A stretch of DNA of 8,091 nt from an uncultured Bacteroidota bacterium (lineage in GTDB: Bacteria > Bacteroidota > Bacteroidia > Bacteroidales > SZUA-534): positions 1-8,091 of the forward strand of contig CALABN010000090.1 of assembly GCA_937885735.1 (NCBI GenBank), written 5' to 3'. The notes beneath the pieces are model-generated. The model saw only the letters and a program-made list of their open reading frames with translations. It searched no databases and was not told the origin of the DNA. Shown here one piece after another: positions 1 to 6,254 of this stretch. Numbering within the stretch: position 1 is the first letter of the stretch; each line of letters begins with the position of its first letter. The position numbers were made by a program, and so were the translations under genes.

Positions 1-914
1 CCTATTCCTCTTCCCTCTTGGTTCATATAAATCAAGATACCTTTCCCTTCTTTCTCAATCATCTGCATTGCTTTGTGCAGTTGTTCGCCACACTCGCAAC
101 GCTTCGAACCAAAAATGTCGCCAGTCATACACGATGAATGCACACGGACAAGTATCGGCTCGTTCTTCTCCCATTTTCCCTTAATCAAGGCCACGTGCTC
201 CTTGCCGTTTGATTTCTGAAGGAACGGTATCAAGCGAAAATCGCCGTAGGCAGTAGGAAGATGCACCTCTGCTCCACGTTCAATCAACGATTCCTGATTT
301 AAACGATAGGCAATGAGGTCCTTTATTGTTATAATGTTGATATTGTATTCTTTGGCAATTTTCAGCAATTGGTCCATACGTGCCATAGTGCCGTCTTCAT
401 TCATTATTTCAATGAGCGCGGCAGCAGGATTGAGCCCTGCCAAACGAGCCAAATCGACAGCCGCCTCCGTGTGTCCAGCACGACGTATAACTCCCTTGTT
501 TTGAGCATATAGCGGATTGATATGACCAGGACGTGCAAATGTTGAAGGCTTTGAATCAGGGTCGGCCAATGCCTTGATAGTTGCGGCACGGTCTGATGCA
601 GAGACGCCTGTAGTGCAACCTTCTATCTTGTCGACAGAAACAGTGAACGGCGTGCCTAAAATGGAAGTGTTGTTTTCAACCATATGGTCAAGTTCCAGTT
701 CGTGGCACCTGTCAATGGTTATTGGCGCACACAAGACACCACGCCCGTTTTTCAACATAAAATTGACTTTGTCAGGGGTGATTTTCTCGGCCGCAATCAC
801 AAAATCGCCTTCGTTTTCACGGTCTTCGTCATCAACAACAATTACAAAATCACCGTTCTTGATTGCCTGGACGGCTTCAGGTATTGTATTCAATTTGAAT
901 TCTGCACTATCCAT
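1..914 (-). CDS. ribBA: RibBA, bifunctional DHBP synthase / GTP cyclohydrolase II (3' end missing)
   Basis: Cytoplasmic enzyme for the two entry steps of riboflavin synthesis. The N-terminal domain converts ribulose 5-phosphate to 3,4-dihydroxy-2-butanone 4-phosphate; the C-terminal domain opens GTP to the diaminopyrimidine precursor. I translated the minus strand from ATG at 914 and read 304 intact codons to the window edge. The RibB domain (about 1-205) shows [10 protein letters not shown] at 28-37 (metal and phosphate-binding acidic loop), [14 protein letters not shown] at 99-112 and [12 protein letters not shown] at 144-155. The RibA domain starts near 210 and shows [12 protein letters not shown] at 259-270 with the three zinc-ligand cysteines C262, C273 and C275, then NQEGRGI at the edge. 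Fused RibBA proteins are about 400 residues, so roughly 100 residues of the cyclohydrolase domain lie outside the window. All visible motifs are intact. The gene starts 122 bases after the TPR gene. No FMN riboswitch is apparent upstream; a -7 box lies at 937-944. Confidence 0.97.
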   Translation of the reverse strand, partial: MDSAEFKLNTIPEAVQAIKNGDFVIVVDDEDRENEGDFVIAAEKITPDKVNFMLKNGRGVLCAPITIDRCHELELDHMVENNTSILGTPFTVSVDKIEGCTTGVSASDRAATIKALADPDSKPSTFARPGHINPLYAQNKGVIRRAGHTEAAVDLARLAGLNPAAALIEIMNEDGTMARMDQLLKIAKEYNINIITIKDLIAYRLNQESLIERGAEVHLPTAYGDFRLIPFLQKSNGKEHVALIKGKWEKNEPILVRVHSSCMTGDIFGSKRCECGEQLHKAMQMIEKEGKGILIYMNQEGRGI

Positions 915-936
915 TGAAATGCTGTTTTTGAAAGCG

Positions 937-944
937 CAAAGGTA
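937..944 (-). promoter_or_regulatory. Candidate Bacteroidetes -7 promoter box of ribBA
   Basis: The minus strand reads TACCTTTG here, matching the TAnnTTTG -7 consensus of the Bacteroidetes housekeeping sigma factor. It lies 22 bases upstream of the ribBA start, which would give a leader of only about 15-20 bases. No TTTG-type -33 element sits at the usual distance of about 19-21 bases upstream; the nearest TTTG is about 31 bases away. The call therefore rests on the -7 box and its position alone. Confidence 0.5.
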
Positions 945-971
945 GTTAGAAAAGTTGAGAGGCGGTATAAT

Positions 972-994
972 AATGCAAAAATCAAAATGCAAAA
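972..994. repeat. Short direct repeat upstream of ribBA
   Basis: The 9-base word AATGCAAAA occurs at 972-980 and again at 986-994, a 14-base period, in the A/T-rich stretch upstream of the ribBA -7 box. It could be an activator or repressor site, or chance in low-complexity sequence. It is not a well-spaced -33 element. The rest of the 915-1036 gap holds no recognisable gene or strong hairpin. Confidence 0.3.
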
Positions 995-1036
995 TACAAA
1001 CTCACAAACAGCGAAGCGTCTAAACTCCTCAACACC

Positions 1037-3688
1037 CTACTTCGTTTCCTTCAGGCTTTCAGTAGAGTTGTCTATCCATTCCTGCAAATAGGCCTTTTTA
1101 AGGTTGTTATACCATTTGTCGCCACGAGTATAGTCGAGCACCTTCACTTTTGGGTCTGCACCAGGATGACGGCGGAAATCACGACGTGCCAACTCTATGC
1201 CCAACTTCGACTGACTGTCACGAGTCCACATTGACTCATAGTAACGGCGATACAACTCGTCGAGCAACTTCAACGACTTTTTCAATTCGTTGATTTCAGC
1301 ATAATAGATAACCGCAGCATCAATAAGTCCGCTATATTGATTTTCAAACACATAATCATATATAGGCTTATGCTTGATGCCGAACTTGTTCTTACAACTG
1401 TCAGCAAAGAATTCTGTTGCAGAAACATAGGTTTCAAGAGCCTTTTGAAACTCCTTTTGTTCAAGCAACGGCTGAACATTGTTCAGCATCTGCTGATATT
1501 CACAAATAGCCTCAATGTCGTCAGACCTTTTTTGCACCACAGAATCGGTCAAGTTGCATTTATAGTTTGCTCGGGCGATTCCTGCCGCTTTCGACAAAGA
1601 GGTACGCGCCTTGATGAACTCCTTCTGCTTTATGAGCCGTTCTGCTGAACCAACCTGGACATTGTAATCAAACCAGGCCTTGCTACATTCGCCGTCGTTC
1701 AGCGCAGCCGACAATTCGGCCAAAGCATTTTGGACTTCCTTGTCCTTTGTAACCATTCCCTTATCGGCCACGGCCAATGCCAACTGGTACTGCTGTCCTG
1801 CATTTCCCATCTGCAAGGCATTGGCATACGAGATGCCCAAACTGCACAACTGAACAACATACATAACCGATGCCTTCTTGTTTTTGGTAACCCACGCCGT
1901 ATCAGCCACAATATGCTCGGTCTTGCCGATTGTCATTGCGGACGAATAAAAAGCCAAAGCCTCACGCGGGCTCTTTCGGTTCAATGCACCGTCGCCTTCC
2001 CTCATCAAGCAATTGTACTTGACTTGATATGCTGAAATGTGCAGTTCGTCAGCCAATGGCAACTTTTTCAACTCCCAATTCTGGCGATAGGCTTCGGCCT
2101 CATCAAGCAAAACCAATGCTGAATCGGCATATTCTTCCGCTATCACAGCACCTACCACTGACAACAATTGCGAATATTTATTGGAACGGCTTTCAAAAGC
2201 CAGTTTTTCAAGTTCGTCAGAGCAAGTGACCGATGAATACTTTCGGCATATTGCAGTTGCCTGGTCGTAAGCGTACAATGCCTCTTCTGGTTGAGTTTCT
2301 GCCACTGATTTGCCATATTCCACCCACGCCACATACAAATCGTTCAACAGCTTGTCCTCTGCCTTTGAATCAATGTCGAAATTAGGATACTCGGCACGCA
2401 ACTGTGCGGCAGAATCGGCATAAACCAATGATTGCTTCAGATTCTTTTCATCAAAATAAGCCTGTGCCTGCTTGATAAGCTTGCTGTGAATTGTGCCATA
2501 TAGCTTTGCGGCAAGTTGGTCCATCTCCTCGAATATGCGGATACCCTTGATGCGCTTGCAATACTCCTTGCACTCCGTCAACATACGGAATCCGCCTTCT
2601 ACATCTTGCCTTTCGATAAATCCATTAACTGAATCAATGAAAATGTACATCACACGTTCAGCCAACTTTATGGTGTTGTAACGAGTGTCGGAATCTGGAT
2701 TCATATCAACAACGATGCGGGCGCAAGTGTCAAGAACATTGTTGTACAGTTTTGCATCGAAATCCATCAAGGCCAGCTGATAATGAGGTGGCGCATAGTT
2801 AGACTTCGCCTCTACCGACTTGATGAACATAGATTCAGCCTTGTCTGGCATTCCCCAATTTATGCAATCCATACCCTTGGCATAATACGCCTCCCACATA
2901 TGGTTCAGGGTGTATTCAACCTTTTTCTTCACATTGCGGTTCAATTGCTCGGCACGGCTGACGTGCGACTCCAAATTGATAGGGTCATAATTAGCCAAAT
3001 CGAGCTTGGTGCTGTAATGAGCCGACTTGATATTGTTGAATATTGCCACATTGTCAATAGTCTGCTGGTGGAATTGTTCCAGCAGCTCCAATGAATCGGT
3101 CCTGACAGCGTCAAGCTCCTGCTCCATCATATTCAGGCGGGCATCGGTGTTGAAATAGTTGTCGATAAGCACAATGAATTCTTCGGCTTCACGTGCACCC
3201 GACTTGCTAAAATGCAGATTGACATTGACAATCCGCAACTTGCAACCCGATTCCAAATCGCCATCATAATAGTAGCGGACCATATTCCTTCCCTGTTCAA
3301 AATGTTCGTTCTCGACTGTCCAGCGCTTTAATTCCTTGTCAGATGCCGACAGCAAGACAAATTCAGCGTCGAACAATCCTGGCACCAACACTTGATTGAT
3401 GCTGAAACCTTTGTACTTATGCTCCTCGCCAACCGTAAGTTTTTTGTTGTCAATTGTAACAAGCATCTCACCGCCTATATGAGTGATTTTGCTTGCGACA
3501 TCCAGTTTGTATGTCAGCAATCGGTCGCCACCGTCAGAGAAAACGACATCGAGCAACTCGTTGTCATAACGGTTTTCGCCATTAATCTCCGAAGACATTG
3601 TCACTGTTTCCTGAAACAATGTCGACTGTGCAAGCATCGACCAATTAACAAAGGTCAACATAGCCAAAGTACAAAATACACGTCTCAT
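1037..3688 (-). CDS. Secreted TPR-like helical repeat protein, 883 residues, function unknown
   Basis: Not recognised as a named family. Residues 1-20 form a signal peptide (two Arg, a hydrophobic run, then SMLA before Q21) with no lipobox Cys, so the protein is probably periplasmic or otherwise exported. Residues about 22-165 look beta-rich, with alternating hydrophobic strands and Gly/Asp turns. About 180-210 is a charged, possibly coiled-coil helix. From about 260 onward the protein is almost wholly alpha-helical with TPR-like spacing. The clearest pair is about 264-326 (MWEAYYAKG..., then YQLALMDFDAKLYNNVLDTC), with further candidates near 403-430, 457-480, 515-535, 566-590, 681-705 and 736-760. 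Several turns carry the TPR-like A-x-x-x-Y/F-x-x-A pattern. The last 40 residues are basic. No catalytic motif is visible. A scaffold or protein-binding role in the envelope is inference. It stands between a Sus operon and ribBA, 122 bases before ribBA, and probably has its own promoter in 3689-3760. Confidence 0.85.
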   Translation of the reverse strand: MRRVFCTLAMLTFVNWSMLAQSTLFQETVTMSSEINGENRYDNELLDVVFSDGGDRLLTYKLDVASKITHIGGEMLVTIDNKKLTVGEEHKYKGFSINQVLVPGLFDAEFVLLSASDKELKRWTVENEHFEQGRNMVRYYYDGDLESGCKLRIVNVNLHFSKSGAREAEEFIVLIDNYFNTDARLNMMEQELDAVRTDSLELLEQFHQQTIDNVAIFNNIKSAHYSTKLDLANYDPINLESHVSRAEQLNRNVKKKVEYTLNHMWEAYYAKGMDCINWGMPDKAESMFIKSVEAKSNYAPPHYQLALMDFDAKLYNNVLDTCARIVVDMNPDSDTRYNTIKLAERVMYIFIDSVNGFIERQDVEGGFRMLTECKEYCKRIKGIRIFEEMDQLAAKLYGTIHSKLIKQAQAYFDEKNLKQSLVYADSAAQLRAEYPNFDIDSKAEDKLLNDLYVAWVEYGKSVAETQPEEALYAYDQATAICRKYSSVTCSDELEKLAFESRSNKYSQLLSVVGAVIAEEYADSALVLLDEAEAYRQNWELKKLPLADELHISAYQVKYNCLMREGDGALNRKSPREALAFYSSAMTIGKTEHIVADTAWVTKNKKASVMYVVQLCSLGISYANALQMGNAGQQYQLALAVADKGMVTKDKEVQNALAELSAALNDGECSKAWFDYNVQVGSAERLIKQKEFIKARTSLSKAAGIARANYKCNLTDSVVQKRSDDIEAICEYQQMLNNVQPLLEQKEFQKALETYVSATEFFADSCKNKFGIKHKPIYDYVFENQYSGLIDAAVIYYAEINELKKSLKLLDELYRRYYESMWTRDSQSKLGIELARRDFRRHPGADPKVKVLDYTRGDKWYNNLKKAYLQEWIDNSTESLKETK

Positions 3689-3723
3689 ATATAGTCTGAA
3701 TTAATTTCTAAAATACTGATAGC

Positions 3724-3731
3724 CAAAATTA
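3724..3731 (-). promoter_or_regulatory. Candidate -7 promoter box of the TPR-like gene
   Basis: The minus strand reads TAATTTTG, fitting TAnnTTTG, 35 bases upstream of the ATG at 3688. This would give a leader of about 28 bases. The -33 position lacks a clean TTTG; GTTTAG lies about 20 bases upstream. A promoter is expected here because the upstream operon ends in a strong terminator at 3877-3907. A/T-rich sequence can produce this word by chance. Confidence 0.35.
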
Positions 3732-3876
3732 AAGCCGATACAACGACCATACTAAACAAGGCACAATGTAGTTGATTTTAAGAATGATTTTTGTTCAATG
3801 ATTGTCAGTTATTTAACAAGTGTCGGTTAATAGCGAAGACATTGACAATATGAAATCTGCACTTACCTATGCAAAC

Positions 3877-3907
3877 AAAAAAAGCGACCAAATTGGTCGC
3901 TTTTTTT
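3877..3907 (-). terminator. Strong intrinsic terminator, symmetric and possibly bidirectional
   Basis: A perfect 15-base inverted repeat (3877-3891 against 3893-3907) around one central base. Its core AGCGACCA/TGGTCGCT forms a G+C-rich stem, and it is flanked by seven A on one side and seven T on the other. Read on the minus strand, the hairpin is followed by a run of seven T, 17 bases past the stop codon of the SusE-position lipoprotein, so it should end the SusC-SusD-lipoprotein transcript. The mirror-image A and T tracts mean it would also work on the plus strand, although no plus-strand gene is seen. Confidence 0.93.
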
Positions 3908-3924
3908 GTGTATTAAAGTGAAAA

Positions 3925-4764
3925 CTACAATCTAACAAACGTAAATTTATAACTTCCAAAATCACCAATTGAGACGGAAATGTCAAATTCAACCTCATAA
4001 GTACCAGTACACGTATCGTAACTGCCACTTATAATAGTGTAAGTGTAATCTGTGTACCCCGCATAATCATCACCCCAATCTAAAGTTAAATCAGGTGATA
4101 TGGTAAATGATTCTCCAACATTTGCCAAATTGAATGTGGCTGGATCTATCTGCAATACAATATTAACTCCGTAATCAGATATACCATCAACATTTTCATT
4201 GAATCCAACAATTTCAAAGGTATAATCATCTACTTTATTCAACACTACATTGCCTTCAGCTTCCCAATCTTCACTAACACAATCATATGCTCCACAAGCC
4301 ATTTCCTCGTCATATGCGCATTCAAGAATTTTGATTCTATCAGCGGCTATAGATCGAGTAGTAACACCATTATTTGTTGTCAAGACATAAACATAAAGGA
4401 CATCGTTAGATGATACACTGGAAGCATCAACTCCAAGTGATTTAAAAACATCTACGGCATCAAGATGCACCTTCGCAGGCAATGATGGCAAATCCTTCAC
4501 TATAGCTGATAAGGAATCATTATACACTACCTCTATTTGTGCAGATTCAACATTGTCATTCTCAGACAAATCCACGTCAAACTCAACATAGCTTGACTCC
4601 AAATCAGTTGCATAATACAAAGCAGGACTCATTTGTCCCATAACAGGGACAACACCCACCCCCCTTTGTTTTACCAAATCCTCATTTGTATCCTCACATG
4701 CTGCAAACAATCCAAAGACCATCAGCAACAAAAATAATTTCGAATATTTCATAACAAAATTCAT
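3925..4764 (-). CDS. SusE-position surface lipoprotein, probable ligand-binding component of the Sus complex
   Basis: Third gene of the operon, 279 residues. A lipoprotein signal ends in the lipobox LFAAC with C23 as the lipidated residue. The acidic tail EDTNED follows, resembling the Bacteroidetes signal that sends lipoproteins to the cell surface. Residues about 35-145 look like an Ig-like beta domain of the SusE type; about 149-279 look like a second beta-rich, calycin-like domain ending in FGSYKFTFVRL. The layout resembles lipoproteins commonly found after susD that have a conserved Cys at the domain junction and another in a C-x-G-T-Y motif; here these would be C149 and C252-TGTY. Two additional cysteines, C157 and C162, sit beside C149. 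No enzyme motif is seen. The start 14 bases after the susD stop suggests co-transcription. The in-frame ATG at 4752 (MKYSKLF) gives a more typical signal peptide and may be the true start. The ligand is unknown. Confidence 0.85.
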   Translation of the reverse strand: MNFVMKYSKLFLLLMVFGLFAACEDTNEDLVKQRGVGVVPVMGQMSPALYYATDLESSYVEFDVDLSENDNVESAQIEVVYNDSLSAIVKDLPSLPAKVHLDAVDVFKSLGVDASSVSSNDVLYVYVLTTNNGVTTRSIAADRIKILECAYDEEMACGAYDCVSEDWEAEGNVVLNKVDDYTFEIVGFNENVDGISDYGVNIVLQIDPATFNLANVGESFTISPDLTLDWGDDYAGYTDYTYTIISGSYDTCTGTYEVEFDISVSIGDFGSYKFTFVRL

Positions 4765-4778
4765 TTATCATTCAACAA

Positions 4779-6239
4779 TTATTTGTCTCCACCTGCCCAC
4801 CAAACGTTGTCTTTATAAACATCGACAGATTCAAATGCCTCATAAACATTCGGATTTGTAGTGACATCATTACCACCATAAGTCAATCTCAGAGGGAACT
4901 TGTTTGGATTTGGATGAGCAAACGCTATTGGATTTTCATTCAATGCCTTCCATCTTCTAATATCATTGTACGCTTCGATAGCTTCCTCCTCAAAGAACGC
5001 AATATACTTTTGCTCTTGAATTTCCCGCAAAGCGCTTGCCGCAGTATTCATACCATTCAAAACATAATTTTCGATATAATCGGAAATGACTGTATCAGGC
5101 AAATTGACATTTACCTTTTTGCAAGCCGCAAACACAGCAGACTCACATGCAGATTTAGACTCCTCAACATTTCCAAGACGAGCATGAGCCTCAGCCTTAA
5201 TGAATTCCAATTCGTGAAAACTCAAAAGGAAAGAAGGTGCAGTTGGAGTTGAAATGGCAGAAATAGCATACACACCTTGTTGTTGTATAGGTTTGCCGTT
5301 AGTCGCCAAAACAAAAGATGATGATCCTGGATATTCTTTAAAATAAACCAATTCTCGTGGATCATTTTTTGACAAGAGCAAATCATCAAAACTTTGGCTG
5401 ACTCCTAAATAATCTCTATCCTTAAAGAACTGATAGAAAGGGCTGGTAGCATTCACACCATCATAATAGTCAAATTTTGCCTCTTCATCTGCACTTACAA
5501 AAGATTTTTCTGCGAACTCGAGAACAGAATTCATTGCTTTATCCTTATCGCTAACAGTATTCATCAAACGCATTGTATAGCGAGCTTTCAAGCCGAAAGC
5601 GAATTTCTTCCACATATCGATGTCACCTGCATAGTACAAATCCTGATCGCCTATTTCAAAATTGCAATCCTTGTCGAAATTCTCAATAGCGTCATCAAGA
5701 TATTTGAAAACCTCAGTATAAATCGACTCTTGACTATCAACTTTAGGAGTATAGATCACGCCTGGTCGCAAAGCCTCTGACCAAGGCACATCACCAAACA
5801 AATCAGTCAAAATGGCCAAGTTATAGGCAGTCATCACTTGAGCTATTCCCAAAGAGTAGTAATTACCTGTCTCAGAACCTCCATCACTACACTTTTCGAT
5901 GCACACCTTTAGATAGTAAAGATATCTATATATTTCCGACCATTGATTGTTGTATGTAGAGCTTACAGTTGGCTCTGCTCCCCTTATTTCCGCGTTATAT
6001 AATTGATTAAACACACCAACATTATGTTCTATATAACATGAAGTATAGAATGCCAAATCGGAACCGACAACATTAAATGCTGTTCCCGTCATAACATCCG
6101 TAAGAATAAACTTCGCACCCATTTCGGTAGGGTTATTCTTGTTTTCATTTATCTTATCCATGGTATCTTCGGAACAAGCTGTGAAAAGCATTCCGAAAGT
6201 CACGGCCGTTAATGTTACAAATAACTTTTTCATTTCCAT
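4779..6239 (-). CDS. SusD/RagB-family outer-membrane lipoprotein (SusD-like type)
   Basis: Surface lipoprotein that acts as the lid and ligand-binding partner of the SusC transporter. It has 486 residues, usual for the family. The signal peptide ends in LFTAC with C22 lipidated, followed by SED, an acidic surface-export tail. Visible family marks are DLFGDVPWSEAL at 146-157, the helix SFHELEFIKAEAHARLGN at 340-357, EEEAIEAYNDIRRW at 417-430, and a C-terminal FPLRLTYGG...NPNVYEAF...NVWW segment at 448-481. The D-x-F/Y-G-D-V-P motif and the WW-containing tail point to the SusD-like_2 subgroup rather than to classical starch SusD; this assignment is from memory of the family. The start is 15 bases after the susC stop. 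ATG codons for residues 1 and 3 (MEMKK) are both possible starts. The substrate cannot be read from the sequence. Confidence 0.95.
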   Translation of the reverse strand: MEMKKLFVTLTAVTFGMLFTACSEDTMDKINENKNNPTEMGAKFILTDVMTGTAFNVVGSDLAFYTSCYIEHNVGVFNQLYNAEIRGAEPTVSSTYNNQWSEIYRYLYYLKVCIEKCSDGGSETGNYYSLGIAQVMTAYNLAILTDLFGDVPWSEALRPGVIYTPKVDSQESIYTEVFKYLDDAIENFDKDCNFEIGDQDLYYAGDIDMWKKFAFGLKARYTMRLMNTVSDKDKAMNSVLEFAEKSFVSADEEAKFDYYDGVNATSPFYQFFKDRDYLGVSQSFDDLLLSKNDPRELVYFKEYPGSSSFVLATNGKPIQQQGVYAISAISTPTAPSFLLSFHELEFIKAEAHARLGNVEESKSACESAVFAACKKVNVNLPDTVISDYIENYVLNGMNTAASALREIQEQKYIAFFEEEAIEAYNDIRRWKALNENPIAFAHPNPNKFPLRLTYGGNDVTTNPNVYEAFESVDVYKDNVWWAGGDK

Positions 6240-6254
6240 TTCAAATTAAGACAA

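Larger units (their letters stand above)
3689..3924. other. Intergenic region between the Sus operon and the TPR-like gene
   Basis: This 236-base A/T-rich gap contains the operon terminator (3877-3907) and a weak -7 box (3724-3731). A 7-base inverted repeat, ATTGTCA at 3801-3807 and TGACAAT at 3843-3849, encloses 35 bases. No credible open reading frame, tRNA or known riboswitch pattern was found between 3732 and 3876. A regulator site or small RNA cannot be excluded by eye. Confidence 0.5.

Noticed and set aside
313..945. Plus- and minus-strand open frames of 61-123 codons in the ribBA region
   Set aside because: The minus-strand RibBA frame, which carries all conserved motifs, explains this stretch; the others are other-frame shadows.
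955..1033. GTTGAG (955-960) and CTCAAC (1028-1033) as a terminator after the TPR gene
   Set aside because: Only six pairs with a loop of about 67 bases and no compact stem; too weak to call a terminator.
1337..3094. Several open frames of 60-103 codons on the plus strand opposite the TPR-like gene
   Set aside because: They lie wholly inside a long, signal-peptide-bearing minus-strand gene, have no domain or signal features, and look like codon-bias shadows.
3801..3849. Inverted repeat ATTGTCA/TGACAAT as an operator
   Set aside because: Seven-base A/T-rich arms 35 bases apart are expected by chance; it lies more than 100 bases from the TPR gene start and matches no regulator site I know.
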